From: Nonomuraea turcica
GTDB taxonomy: Bacteria; Actinomycetota; Actinomycetes; Streptosporangiales; Streptosporangiaceae
NCBI RefSeq assembly: GCF_030718205.1
Contig: NZ_JAUZQF010000005.1
Span: 62,001-126,000 of the forward strand
Reading direction: 5' to 3'
DNA: 64,000 bases
The notes beneath the pieces are model-generated. The model was not told the DNA's origin, did not search any database, and worked only from the letters and a program-made list of their open reading frames with translations. How positions within the stretch are numbered: the stretch's first letter is position 1; every line of letters starts with the position of its first letter. The position numbers and the translations under genes were made by a program. Below, piece by piece: positions 7,705-16,360 of this stretch.

Positions 7705-8510
7705 TGAGCAAGGTCTGGTTCATCACCGGCTCGTCCCGCGGCCTTGGCCGCAGCTTCGCCGAGGCCGCCCTGGCGCGCGGCGACAAGGTCGCCGCGACCG
7801 CACGCGACGTCGCGAGCCTCGACGCGCTGACCGCCTACGGCGACGCGGTGCTTCCCCTCAAGCTCGACGTAACCGACAAGGCCGCCGTCTTCGATGCCGT
7901 GCGGCAGACCAGGCAGCACTTCGGCCGCCTCGACGCCATCGTGAACAACGCGGGTTACGGCCTGTTCGGAGCGGTGGAGGAGCTGAGCGACAAAGATCTG
8001 CGCGACCAGCTGGAGACCAACCTGTTCGGGCCGCTGTGGGTCGTCCAAGCGGCGCTGCCGATCATGCGCGAGCAGGGTGGAGGGCACATCATCCAGATCT
8101 CCTCCACAGGCGGCCAGGTCTCGTTGCCACTCGGCGGCGGGTACCACGCCTCCAAGTTCGCGCTGGAGGGCCTGAGCGACTCCCTGGCCCAGGAGGTCGC
8201 GGGCTTCGGCATCAAGGTGACGGTGGTCGAGCCCAGCTTCTACGCCACCGACGGGGCCGCCGGCGCCGTCAACTCAGCGGCCGACCCGCTCTACGACGGT
8301 GTCCGGGAGAGCTTCGTCGCGTTCGCCAAAACCCTCGACGTCGGAGACCCGGCCGCCGCGGGCCGAGCGCTGCTCAAGCTCGCCGACTCCAACGATCCAC
8401 CACTGCGGGTGTTCTTCGGCACCGAGGGCCTACGGATGACCCAGCTGGCCTACGCCGACCGGCTCAAGCTCTGGGCCAAATGGGAGGACCTGTCAGCGGA
8501 GGCTCACTGA
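7704..8510 (+). CDS. Short-chain dehydrogenase/reductase
   Basis: A 268-aa classical SDR: TGSSRGLG (8-15) for NADP binding, NNAGYG, the Ser of ISSTGGQV and the catalytic YHASK. The Arg in SSRGLG favours NADPH. The C-terminal part has the usual family ending (RMTQLAYADRLKLWAKWEDLS). It is translationally coupled to the BBE oxidoreductase, so the two probably catalyse linked redox steps on one substrate. The next gene downstream is a ruin. Confidence 0.9.
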   Translation: MSKVWFITGSSRGLGRSFAEAALARGDKVAATARDVASLDALTAYGDAVLPLKLDVTDKAAVFDAVRQTRQHFGRLDAIVNNAGYGLFGAVEELSDKDLRDQLETNLFGPLWVVQAALPIMREQGGGHIIQISSTGGQVSLPLGGGYHASKFALEGLSDSLAQEVAGFGIKVTVVEPSFYATDGAAGAVNSAADPLYDGVRESFVAFAKTLDVGDPAAAGRALLKLADSNDPPLRVFFGTEGLRMTQLAYADRLKLWAKWEDLSAEAH

Positions 8511-8529
8511 CGCGGCGACGTCCGTGGCC

Positions 8530-8964
8530 CGCATGCGCTCCGCGGTGGGCCACGAACCGCGCCCGGCGGCTTCCGCGCCAGGTCGAGGTGGCCGAAGGCG
8601 ATCTGACAGACCCCGACAGCGTACGGCCCGCGCTGCGCGGCGTCACCGGCGTGCACCTGCTGACCTTGGGCGACGACTGCTGTGGAACGGGCGGCCTGGC
8701 CCCGTGGAGGAGGCGTTCGAACGCGGCGACGGCGAATGGACGCGCCTGCAGCCGGTGGACTTCATGACCAACACACTCGCCCGCGGCGGGCATGGCGGCA
8801 AGGCGTACACGCTGACCGGGCCGCAGCCGTACACGGCCCGGCAGCGGCGCGACCCGCCACCGGAGGCCTACACGGTGGTGCCGACGGTGCGGGAGATCAC
8901 CGGCCGGGAGCCGCGCACGTTCGAGCAGTGGGTACGGGGGCACGCCCGACACTTCACACCCTGA
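8530..8964 (+). pseudogene. Decayed NmrA-like NAD(P)-binding protein gene
   Basis: Two frames carry consecutive parts of one NmrA/atypical-SDR protein. One reads QVEVAEGDLTDPDSVRPAL and GVTGVHLLTLGDD (about 8580-8670). The other reads FERGDGEWTRLQPVDFMTN, YTLTGPQPYTARQ and REPRTFEQWVRGHARHF (8725-8964). The frame switch and the lost N-terminal dinucleotide motif show that it is not functional. Confidence 0.65.
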
Positions 8965-8976
8965 AAACGGTTGTCA
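8962..8976. promoter_or_regulatory. Zur-box-like palindrome
   Basis: TGAAAACGGTTGTCA is a 7-1-7 dyad with one mismatch. It closely resembles the actinobacterial Zur operator (TGAAAATGATTTTCA type). It lies 56 bp before the start of the YraQ-type permease operon. Confidence 0.55.
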
Positions 8977-9031
8977 CCCCCGCATGCCATACTGAACCCT
9001 CCGAAAACCGGCCACGGAGGGCGACCAGCAG

Positions 9032-10021
9032 ATGACCGCGGCAACCGACCGGCCGGCCCGCGAACGCTCCAGCCCGGCCTTCAATCTCCCCTGGGCGTTT
9101 CTCGCGCTGGTGGGACTGTTGGTGGCCGGCAGGTTCCTGCTCGCGCCACACCTGAGCGACCCGGCGCTGCAAACGTGGGCAACGGTGTTCGTGGCGGTCT
9201 GCGTGCAGGCGATCCCGTTCCTGGTGTTCGGGGTGGCGCTGTCGGCGGCGATCACGGCGTTCGTGCCCGCGTCATTCTGGACACGGGCACTGCCGCGCCG
9301 CCCCTACGCGGCGGTGCCGGTAGCGGGCATCGCCGGGGCGGTGCTGCCGGGCTGCGAATGCGCGTCAGTGCCGGTGGCCTCCGGGCTCATGGCGCGGGGC
9401 GTGGCGGCGCCGGCGGCGCTGGCGTTCCTGCTGGCCTCCCCCGCGATCAACCCCGTGGTGCTCGTGGCCACCGCCGTCGCCTTCCCCGGCGACCCGTCGA
9501 TGGTCGTGGCCCGCTTCGCCGCCTCGCTGGCCGTGGCCGTGCTGGCGGGCTGGATCTGGGCGCGGCTCGGTCGCGCCGCCTGGCTGCCCGCCCCACGCCG
9601 CCACGCCGAACCAGGACAGGGCCGGTGGAGCGCCTTCCTCGACGCCATGTGCCACGACCTGCTGCACGCCGGCGGATACCTGGTCATCGGCGCCCTCGCC
9701 GCGGCGACGCTGAACGTGGTGATCCCCCGCGAATGGCTCACCGCGCTCGGCGGAGTACCCGTGGTGTCCGTGCTGGTGCTGGCGTTCCTGGCGGTGCTGC
9801 TGTCGATCTGCTCCGAGGCGGACGCGTTCGTGGCGGCCTCGCTCACGACGTTCTCACCGACGGCCAAGCTGGCGTTCCTGGTGGTCGGGCCGATCGTGGA
9901 CCTGAAGCTGATCGCGCTGCACGCCGGCACCTTCGGCCGGGCCTTCGCCTGGCGGTTCCTGCCGCTCACGCTCGCCCTGGCGATCATCGTCAGCTTCGTC
10001 ACGGGCTGGGCACTGCTGTGA
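9032..10021 (+). CDS. YraQ-type (DUF318) permease
   Basis: A 329-aa integral membrane protein with about eight helices and the conserved family segment GCECASVPVASGLMARG (about residues 109-125), a second SICSEADAFVAASL motif and PIVDLKLIAL. The cysteine-bearing GCEC and ICSEAD motifs in membrane segments are hallmarks of DUF318 permeases and could bind metal. ATG 9032 is preceded by GGAGGG. It overlaps the next gene by 4 bp. YraQ-type permeases occur beside TIGR03943/DUF1980 proteins, as with B. subtilis YcgR/YcgQ. With the palindrome at 8962, a role under zinc limitation is likely but unproven. Confidence 0.85.
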   Translation: MTAATDRPARERSSPAFNLPWAFLALVGLLVAGRFLLAPHLSDPALQTWATVFVAVCVQAIPFLVFGVALSAAITAFVPASFWTRALPRRPYAAVPVAGIAGAVLPGCECASVPVASGLMARGVAAPAALAFLLASPAINPVVLVATAVAFPGDPSMVVARFAASLAVAVLAGWIWARLGRAAWLPAPRRHAEPGQGRWSAFLDAMCHDLLHAGGYLVIGALAAATLNVVIPREWLTALGGVPVVSVLVLAFLAVLLSICSEADAFVAASLTTFSPTAKLAFLVVGPIVDLKLIALHAGTFGRAFAWRFLPLTLALAIIVSFVTGWALL

Positions 10022-10671
10022 GCCGCCAGGCCCAGGGGTGGCTGCTCGTGGTGCTCGGCGCGACCCTGCTGAGCGTGTCGGCGTTCTCGGCGATGTACGC
10101 CAACTACGTCAGAACCGGCTTCCGGCCCGCGCTCATCGCGACCGGCGCGGTGCTGATCGCGCTCGGCCTGGCGACCGCCTTCCGGCGGCGGCCCGGCCAG
10201 CACGCCCCCCGGGTGGCCTGGCTGCTCGCGGCGCCGGTCTTCGCGATCGTGCTGGTCGCGCCGCCCGCACTCGGCTCGTACGCGGCCCGCCGCCAAAGCG
10301 GCCCTCCCCCACCCGCGACCGCCTACGCCGGACCACCGGCCGCCGACCTGACCCTCGGCGAGTTCATCGGCCGCGCCTACGGCGCGTCCCTGGCCGGTCG
10401 GCGGATCCGGCTGACCGGCTTCGTCGTGACCTCCGGACGCGGCTGGCACCTGACCAGGATGCGGATCAATTGCTGCGCCGCCGACGCACTCCCCCTGGAG
10501 GTGACCGTCAACGGCGCGCCCGCCCCGCCCGAGGACTCCTGGGTACGCGTCACCGGCACGTGGGTGCCGTGGAAAGACGGGATCCCCTCCGACTACGTGC
10601 CGCCTGCCATCGCCGCGACCGAGGTCGTCAGGATCGAACCACCCGCCGAACCGTACGAGGAGCCCACGTGA
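10018..10671 (+). CDS. TIGR03943/DUF1980 family protein (first copy)
   Basis: GTG 10018 overlaps the permease stop (GTGA) and gives 217 aa. Two or three N-terminal membrane helices (LLVVLGATLLSVSAFSAMY; ALIATGAVLIALGLATAF; AAPVFAIVLVAPPALGSYA) precede an extracytoplasmic OB-like domain. That domain has the family motif IRLTGFVV, then LTRMRINCCAADALPLEV, with a CC pair, and WVRVTGTWVP. The family is the partner of DUF318 permeases. The Cys-Cys pair could bind a metal. The gene is coupled to a second, similar copy. Confidence 0.85.
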   Translation: MSRQAQGWLLVVLGATLLSVSAFSAMYANYVRTGFRPALIATGAVLIALGLATAFRRRPGQHAPRVAWLLAAPVFAIVLVAPPALGSYAARRQSGPPPPATAYAGPPAADLTLGEFIGRAYGASLAGRRIRLTGFVVTSGRGWHLTRMRINCCAADALPLEVTVNGAPAPPEDSWVRVTGTWVPWKDGIPSDYVPPAIAATEVVRIEPPAEPYEEPT

Positions 10672-11441
10672 ACCGCTCCTCCCAGAGTTCGCTCCTGCTC
10701 CTGCTCGGCGGGGCGCTGCTGTGGATCTCCGTCTTCTCGGCCGACTTCGCCAACTACGTCAAGCCGGGCTTCCGGCCACTGTTGATCGTCGCCGGCGCCG
10801 TGCTCGCCGTCCTCGGCGTGGCGGTCCCGGCCGCGGAACGGCGGCGCCGACGCCGGACGGCGATCGCCCCGGCCCTGCTCGAGGAAGAGCTGCACCTGGC
10901 ACGACTGCTCGGCCGCGACCCTGCGATCCCCAGCTCGCCGGCGGCCCACGCGGAACACCGCGAACAGGTCCGGGTGGCATGGCTGCTGGCCCTCCCCGTG
11001 GCCGTGATCTTCCTCATCGCACCGCCCGCGCTCGGCTCGTACGCCGTCCAGCGGGCCGAGCACGCCCCAGCCCCTCCCCCGCCGTCCGTCGTGGACGCCG
11101 AACTGCCACCGCTGAAAACCGGCCGGGTCAACGACGTGACCATCAGCGAGTTCGCCGGCCGCGCCTGGTCCGCGCCTGCCTCACTGAAGGGCAAAAAGGT
11201 GCGGCTGACCGGCTTCGCCGTGCCGTCGGCCGGCGGATGGCACCTCGCCCGCCTGCGCATCGCCTGCTGCGCCGCCGACGCCCAGACGATGAAGGTCACC
11301 GTCAAAGGCGCGCCCGCACCCGCGGCCGACACCTGGGTACGCGTCACGGGGACCTGGATCCCCGCCGCCGGGACGGCCGTGCCTGTACTGGCCGCCACCC
11401 AGGTGGAGCCGGTTGCCGCGCCGGGCGCACCGTATGAGTAA
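10668..11441 (+). CDS. TIGR03943/DUF1980 family protein (second copy)
   Basis: GTG 10668 overlaps the previous stop by 4 bp; the product has 257 aa. It is a paralogue of the upstream protein: the N-terminus has the same FSADFANYVKPGFRP pattern, the middle has APPALGSYA, and the C-terminal domain has VRLTGFAVPSAGGWHLARLRI, CCAADAQ and WVRVTGTWIP. It differs by a charged cytosolic insert (EEELHLARLLGRDPAIPSSP) between the membrane segments. Two copies suggest a hetero-oligomer with the permease. The gene converges on the acyl-CoA ligase gene 41 bp away. Confidence 0.85.
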   Translation: MNRSSQSSLLLLLGGALLWISVFSADFANYVKPGFRPLLIVAGAVLAVLGVAVPAAERRRRRRTAIAPALLEEELHLARLLGRDPAIPSSPAAHAEHREQVRVAWLLALPVAVIFLIAPPALGSYAVQRAEHAPAPPPPSVVDAELPPLKTGRVNDVTISEFAGRAWSAPASLKGKKVRLTGFAVPSAGGWHLARLRIACCAADAQTMKVTVKGAPAPAADTWVRVTGTWIPAAGTAVPVLAATQVEPVAAPGAPYE

Positions 11442-11482
11442 CGACGCTCAAGCGAGCGCCTTTACATTGTAGATTTCTTGCG

Positions 11483-13036
11483 TCAGGCGCGAGGGACGAG
11501 TTTGAGCCGGTCCACCTTGCCGGTCTGGTTGCGCGGCACGGAGTCCACGAACGTGATGTCGCGTGGCACCTTGAACCCGGCCAGTTCCGCCTTGACCGCC
11601 TGCCTGAGCTCCTCGGCCGACAGCGCCGCCCCCTCCTCCAGGACCACGAACGCCGCCAGGCGCTGGCCGTACTCGTCGTCCGGTACGCCGAGCACGGCCA
11701 CATCCGCGACGCCGGGCCGGCGGGCCAGGAGGTTCTCGACCTCCTGCGGGAAGACGTTCTCACCGCCGGAGACGATCATGTCGTCGTCGCGGCCGTCGAT
11801 GAACAGCAGCCCGCTGTCGTCGCGGTGCCCCAGGTCGCCGGTGATCAGCAGACCGTCCGCGGCGCCGGTGAACGTCAGGCCGCCGGCCACGAGCACTCGG
11901 CCCACCTCGCCCGGCGGCTGCTCGGCGCCGTCCGGGCCCGCCACGCGGACCGTGGCGCCGCGTGGCGGCCGGCCGACGGTGCCGGGGGCGGCACGCAGGT
12001 CGGCCGGCGTGGCCAGGGAGGCCCAGCCGGCCTCGGTCGAGCCGTACAGGTTGTAGAGCACCTCACCATAGGCGTCCATGAAGGCGGTGCCCAGGGCAGG
12101 CGGGAGCGCCGAACCGCCGCAGAGCACCACCCGCAGGTCCGGCAGCGGGCGCGGCGGGCAGGCCAGCAGCCGCTTCAGCATGATCGGCACGGCCACCAGC
12201 GCACCGGCCCGCTCGGCGGCGAGTGCGTTGAGCACCGCCCCGGCGTCGAAGCGGCGCAGCAGGACGACTGGGCAGCCGAGCACCAGCGCGGCCCCGTACC
12301 AGAGCAGGCCGAGACCGTGGAACAGCGGCGGCGCGATGAGCAGGGGCTCACCGCTGCGCAGCGGCACGGTGGCGAGCATGGAGATGAACGGCTCGGCTAG
12401 CCCGGCCGGCGACAACGAGCGCGGCGCGCCCTTGGGCGTGCCGGTGGTGCCAGAGGTGAGCAGCACCAGCCGCCCGGCCCGGCGCGGCGGCTCGTGCGGG
12501 CCGGCCCCGCTCAGGCCGCCCTCGCGGGTGAGCTCGTCGAGGTCGGTGATGCGTGGGCCGGCGAAGTCGACCGGCGGCAGGTCCGGCGCCGCGATGAGCG
12601 CGTGCGCACCTTCGCGCCGCAGCACCTCCCGCAGCCGCGGCCCGGCCAGCCCGGTGTTGAGCAGCAGCAGGTCCGCACCCAGCCGCGACACCGCAGCGAC
12701 CGCGGTCACGAAGCCGCGATCGTTGGGCCACATGACCGCCACCGTCCGCCCAGGACCCACACCATGGCGCCTGCGCAGGCCCGCGGCCAGCGCCGCCGCC
12801 CGCTCGTTCAGCTCGGCGAACGTGAGCGACCCCGCCTCATCCACGACGGCCCGCCGCTCCGGCCAGCGCGCCGCCGCCATGGCCACGCCCGCGGCGGGGC
12901 TCACGTGGAAGTGCCGGTACGCCTCCACCATGCGCGCCAGCGCGGCAGGCGGCACCGGCGCCAAGAGCCCGTTGCGGGTGAGCGTGACCACGGCCTCGAT
13001 GCCGAAGCCACCCAGCTCCGCCAGCCTTCCGATCAT
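11483..13036 (-). CDS. AMP-dependent acyl-CoA synthetase/ligase
   Basis: A 517-aa ANL-superfamily adenylating enzyme that makes acyl-AMP and then acyl-CoA. The phosphate loop is LTSGTTGTPKGA, followed by the A4/A5 regions (APPLFHGLGLLW; NLYGSTEAGW), A7 (LLITGDLGHRDDSG), the hinge GRDDDMIVSGGENVFP and the catalytic Lys in RNQTGKVDR near the C-terminus. The N-terminal 40 residues before the adenylation domain (VVTLTRNGLLAPVPP) are typical of mycolic/fatty-acid FadD-like enzymes in actinomycetes. Start ATG 13036. An LLM oxidoreductase lies upstream on the same strand; a shared pathway is possible. The acyl substrate is unknown. Confidence 0.9.
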   Translation of the reverse strand: MIGRLAELGGFGIEAVVTLTRNGLLAPVPPAALARMVEAYRHFHVSPAAGVAMAAARWPERRAVVDEAGSLTFAELNERAAALAAGLRRRHGVGPGRTVAVMWPNDRGFVTAVAAVSRLGADLLLLNTGLAGPRLREVLRREGAHALIAAPDLPPVDFAGPRITDLDELTREGGLSGAGPHEPPRRAGRLVLLTSGTTGTPKGAPRSLSPAGLAEPFISMLATVPLRSGEPLLIAPPLFHGLGLLWYGAALVLGCPVVLLRRFDAGAVLNALAAERAGALVAVPIMLKRLLACPPRPLPDLRVVLCGGSALPPALGTAFMDAYGEVLYNLYGSTEAGWASLATPADLRAAPGTVGRPPRGATVRVAGPDGAEQPPGEVGRVLVAGGLTFTGAADGLLITGDLGHRDDSGLLFIDGRDDDMIVSGGENVFPQEVENLLARRPGVADVAVLGVPDDEYGQRLAAFVVLEEGAALSAEELRQAVKAELAGFKVPRDITFVDSVPRNQTGKVDRLKLVPRA

Positions 13037-13161
13037 CGGCGCACCCGGCCCTTCTCACGCAGGCCGTACGTGTACCCGCCCGCGCCGCCCTGGAACCCCT
13101 CCCCAGGCACGGGGGCCACCGGGCACCCGCCGCCCGGACGTGGCCGCGCTCTGCCCGCTCG

Positions 13162-14043
13162 TCACCCGGCGACCACCGCGGAAGCCCGGAGACCGAAGCG
13201 TTCGGCGAACGCCGACAGCTCATCACGTCGCGCCTGCGGCTCCGTGGCGGCAGGACTCACCACGATCCGGGTCACCCCCTGCCCTGCCAGCCTCTCGACA
13301 TCCTCCTCGGTCATGTCGATCGCCCCCCACCGCGTGTACTCCAGCGCCTGCGGATCCCGCCCGGCCTCGACGGCGGCCGACCGGGCGAGTTCCCACTGCG
13401 CGGCCCGTTCCCTCGCGTCCAGCGCCCCACCGGGAAAGTAGCCGTCGCCGCGGCGCCCGGCCCGGCGCGCCGCCGCCCGGCTCGATCCGCCCACATGGAT
13501 CGGCAACCGGGCGACCCCGTGCGGCTTGGGGAAGCTGCACAGGTCGTCGAAGGCGAAGAACTCCCCTGCGAAGCCCACGCCGTCCTCGCCGCCGCCCCAC
13601 AGCAGCCGCAGCACGTCGATCGCCTCGTCGGCGCGCCGCCCCCGCGTGGCGAAATCCACCCCCACCGCCCGGGCCTCCCCCGGCAGGGCGCCCAGCCCCA
13701 CGGTCAGCAGCCGCATCCGCCCCTTGGACAGCACGTCGACGGTGGCCAGGCGCTTGGCGAGGGTCACCGGATGGTGGTACGGCAGCAGCAGCACCGCCGT
13801 CCCGAGCAGGATCCGCCGGGTGGCCGCGGCGACGAAGCTCAGGCAGTCGAGCGGATCCACGTACGGCAGCGAGGGCGGGAGCGCGAAGGGCCCGACCTTG
13901 GCGCCCGGATACAGGACCACGTGCTCGGGCAGGTACAGCGACTCGAAGCCGCACTCCTCGGCATGCCGGGCGAACTCCACGATCCCCTCGGGATCGGCGC
14001 CGAAGTGGGCCGTGTTGTAGGTCGTCCCGAATGTCATCCTCAT
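13162..14043 (-). CDS. LLM-class (luciferase-like) F420/flavin-dependent oxidoreductase
   Basis: A 293-aa TIM-barrel protein. It begins MRMTFGTTYNTAHFG and has ESLYLPEHVVLYP, then ILLGTAVLLLPYHHPV and AKRLATVDVLSKGRM, then VGLGALPGEARAVGVDF and PIHVGGSSRAAARRAGRRGDGYFPGG. This pattern fits the TIGR03619-type F420-dependent group common in actinomycetes. The His in the EHVV segment and the phosphate-binding GGSS loop support flavin or F420 binding. It precedes the acyl-CoA ligase with a 125-bp gap. The substrate is not evident. Confidence 0.82.
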   Translation of the reverse strand: MRMTFGTTYNTAHFGADPEGIVEFARHAEECGFESLYLPEHVVLYPGAKVGPFALPPSLPYVDPLDCLSFVAAATRRILLGTAVLLLPYHHPVTLAKRLATVDVLSKGRMRLLTVGLGALPGEARAVGVDFATRGRRADEAIDVLRLLWGGGEDGVGFAGEFFAFDDLCSFPKPHGVARLPIHVGGSSRAAARRAGRRGDGYFPGGALDARERAAQWELARSAAVEAGRDPQALEYTRWGAIDMTEEDVERLAGQGVTRIVVSPAATEPQARRDELSAFAERFGLRASAVVAG

Positions 14044-14216
14044 GCGCGCCTCCGGCGTTCCGGCAGTCAGGTCCCGGCCACGCTAGAACCCTGCCACCGG
14101 CGTCAAGGCAACCCCTCCGGCCTCGTCTTCACAGACGCTTGCGGCCCGGGAGTGAGGAGGGCTTTAATACGCCGAGCCCCGGCTGCCCGAAACCCCGTCG
14201 CCGATGAGGAGGCCAC

Positions 14217-14300
14217 ATGACTGTCCCCGCAGGTCAGCCCCGCCTCCGAGGCGTCGGAACAGTGACGTTAACGCTAACACCCGTCCATCCGACCCCATGA
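14217..14300 (+). CDS. Possible 27-codon short ORF before the lyase gene
   Basis: ATG 14217 has a strong ribosome site (GATGAGGAGG, 6-7 bases upstream) and opens 27 codons (MTVPAGQPRLRGVGTVTLTL, then seven more) ending at TGA 14298. It overlaps the operator-like palindromes. It could be a translated leader, or simply the start of a lost gene. No conserved sequence is recognised. Confidence 0.3.
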   Translation: MTVPAGQPRLRGVGTVTLTLTPVHPTP

Positions 14301-14333
14301 AACTTTCTTTTGCCCGCCGGGAAAGCGCTTACC
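14267..14333 (+). promoter_or_regulatory. Operator cluster of the rhamnogalacturonan lyase gene
   Basis: Three dyads lie in 67 bp: GTTAACGCTAAC (14267-14278, CG-centred, one mismatch), GAAACTTTC (14299-14307) and GGAAAGCGCTTACC (14320-14333, core AAGCGCTT). CG/GC-centred palindromes are typical of LacI-family operators. GAAA-C-TTTC resembles sites reported before xylanase genes in streptomycetes. The last dyad lies 20 bp before the start codon, so a repressor there would block initiation. In 14044-14353 I see only these sites and the short ORF. Confidence 0.55.
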
Positions 14334-14353
14334 ACTTAGGAGAGGATCACGCG

Positions 14354-16186
14354 ATGCGCTTAAGAAAGGCCGGCGCGGCCGTCGTGCTCGCCCTCGCAGC
14401 GGCGACCGCCACGACCGCAGCCCCCGCTCATGCGGCCCCGCCCACCAAGCAGATGGAGGACCTCGACCGCGGGCTGATCAGCGTGCGGTCGGGCTCAGGC
14501 AACCTCGTCTCCTGGCGGCTGCTCGGCACCGACCCCGACGGCGTCTCGTTCAACCTGTACCGCGGCTCCACCAGGGTCGCCACCGGACTCACCACGTCCA
14601 CCAACTACCTCGACAACGGCGCCGCGGCCGAGGCCTCGTACACGGTCCGGGCGGTGGTCGGCGGCGTCGAACAGGCCGCCTCGCCCGCCTCGCTCCGCTT
14701 CACCGGCGGCTCGTACCTCGACGTGCCGATCCAGCCGCCCTCGGGCGGCACGACGCCGGACGGGGTCGCGTACACCTACAGCGCCAACGACGCCAGTGTG
14801 GGCGACCTCGACGGCGACGGCCAGTATGAGTTCGTCCTGAAATGGGACCCCTCCAACGCCAAAGACAACTCCCAGTCCGGCTACACCGGCAACGTGTACG
14901 TCGACGCCTACCGGCTCAACGGCACCCGCCTGTGGCGCATCGACCTGGGCCGCAACATCCGCGCCGGCGCGCACTACACCCAGTTCCAGGTGTACGACTA
15001 CGACGGCGACGGCCGGGCGGAGGTCGCGATGAAGACCGCCGACGGCACCAGGGACGGCGCCGGCACGGTCATCGGCAGTTCGAGCGCCGATCACCGCAAC
15101 TCCAGCGGCTACATCCTGGCGGGCCCTGAGTACCTGACCATGTTCAACGGCCTGACGGGCGCCGCGATGTCCACGGTCGGCTACGACCCGCCGCGCGGCA
15201 CGGTCTCCTCCTGGGGCGACAACTACGGCAACCGGGTGGACCGCTTCCTGGCCGGCACGGCGTACCTGGACGGCGAACGCCCATCGCTGATCATGGCCCG
15301 CGGCTACTACACCCGCTCGGTGATCGCCGCCTGGGACTTCCGCAACGGCACGCTGACCAAGCGCTGGACGTTCGACAGCAACTCCGCCGGCTCGCAGTGG
15401 GCCGGCCAGGGCAGCCACAGCCTGTCCGTCGGCGACATCGACGCCGACGGCCGTGACGAGATCGTGTACGGCGCCATGGCCGTGAACGACAACGGCACCG
15501 GCATGTGGACCACGCGCACCGGCCACGGCGACGCCCAGCATCTGGGCGACTTCGACCCGGCCCGGGCCGGCCTGGAGTACTTCAAGGTCAGCGAGTCCAC
15601 CTCTCAGCCCGGCTCCCTCTACATCGACCCGCGCAACGGCCAGATCCTGTGGTCCACCCCGGCAGGCAGCGACAACGGCCGCGGCGTGGCGGGCGACATC
15701 TCGACCGTCAGGATCGCGAGCGAGTTCTGGTCGGCCGCGGACGCGAACCTGCGCAGCGTCACCGGCAACACCGCCGGCCGCAAGCCCTCCTCCATCAACT
15801 TCCTCGCCTGGTGGGACGGCGACCCCGTCCGGGAGCTGCTCGACCAGACCAGGATCGACAAGTACGGCACCAGCGCCGACACCCGCCTGCTGACCGCGTC
15901 GGGCGTGCACTCCAACAACGGCACCAAGGCCACGCCGTCGCTGTCGGGAGACCTGTTCGGCGACTGGCGCGAGGAGGTCGTCTGGCCCACCAGCGACAAC
16001 CGCGCGCTGCGCGTCTACGCCACGCCCACACCGACCGACCGCCGCATCTACACCCTGATGCACGACCCCCTCTACCGGGTCTCCATCGCCTGGCAGAACA
16101 CCGCCTACAACCAGCCTCCGCACACGAGCTTCTTCATCGGCGACCGCATGCCCACTCCCCCCAGGCCGGACATCTACGTGAGGTGA
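14354..16186 (+). CDS. Secreted rhamnogalacturonan lyase, PL11
   Basis: A 610-aa secreted enzyme. Signal peptide residues 1-27 end in PAHA-APP, followed by an Fn3-like beta domain (QMEDLDRGLISVRSGSGNLVSWRLLG) and an eight-bladed propeller with repeated Ca-binding motifs (VGDLDGDGQYEFVLKWD; YDYDGDGRAEVAMKTADG; VGDIDADGRDEIVYG; GDLFGDWREEVVW). This order is that of PL11 lyases, which cleave the rhamnose-galacturonic acid backbone of RG-I by beta-elimination. No carbohydrate-binding module follows, so it is a single-domain form. ATG 14354 follows TTAGGAGAGG. Likely induced through the LacI-like operators just upstream. Confidence 0.93.
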   Translation: MRLRKAGAAVVLALAAATATTAAPAHAAPPTKQMEDLDRGLISVRSGSGNLVSWRLLGTDPDGVSFNLYRGSTRVATGLTTSTNYLDNGAAAEASYTVRAVVGGVEQAASPASLRFTGGSYLDVPIQPPSGGTTPDGVAYTYSANDASVGDLDGDGQYEFVLKWDPSNAKDNSQSGYTGNVYVDAYRLNGTRLWRIDLGRNIRAGAHYTQFQVYDYDGDGRAEVAMKTADGTRDGAGTVIGSSSADHRNSSGYILAGPEYLTMFNGLTGAAMSTVGYDPPRGTVSSWGDNYGNRVDRFLAGTAYLDGERPSLIMARGYYTRSVIAAWDFRNGTLTKRWTFDSNSAGSQWAGQGSHSLSVGDIDADGRDEIVYGAMAVNDNGTGMWTTRTGHGDAQHLGDFDPARAGLEYFKVSESTSQPGSLYIDPRNGQILWSTPAGSDNGRGVAGDISTVRIASEFWSAADANLRSVTGNTAGRKPSSINFLAWWDGDPVRELLDQTRIDKYGTSADTRLLTASGVHSNNGTKATPSLSGDLFGDWREEVVWPTSDNRALRVYATPTPTDRRIYTLMHDPLYRVSIAWQNTAYNQPPHTSFFIGDRMPTPPRPDIYVR

Positions 16187-16235
16187 GCTCACCCATTCCG
16201 AAATGATCTCCTGGGCCGTCAGCCGCGGCGGTGGG

Positions 16236-16360
16236 CCGTCCCAGCGCCGCGTTGACGGCCCGCCGCATCCGCTGCTCCGTCGCCATGAGATGGGCATAGA
16301 CCTTCAACAGCAAAGCACCCCCGTCGGTGTGCCCCATCCATTCCGCGACGGACTTCGGCG
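16236..16360 (-). pseudogene. C-terminal fragment of a tyrosine integrase
   Basis: The minus strand reads KSVAEWMGHTDGGALLLK, VYAHLM and RRAVNAALGRP. This is the box-II region of actinobacterial tyrosine recombinases: the H of LGH/MGH followed by the nucleophilic Tyr of VYAHLM. Nothing upstream in this frame supplies the R-HxxR box, so only about 40 residues of homology remain. It lies against the 3' end of the lyase gene. A scrap with the missing box occurs at 18165-18245. Confidence 0.7.

Noticed and set aside
12078..14207. A 709-aa plus-strand frame rich in Arg, Pro and Ser
   Set aside because: Shadow of the acyl-CoA ligase and LLM genes; composition is not protein-like.
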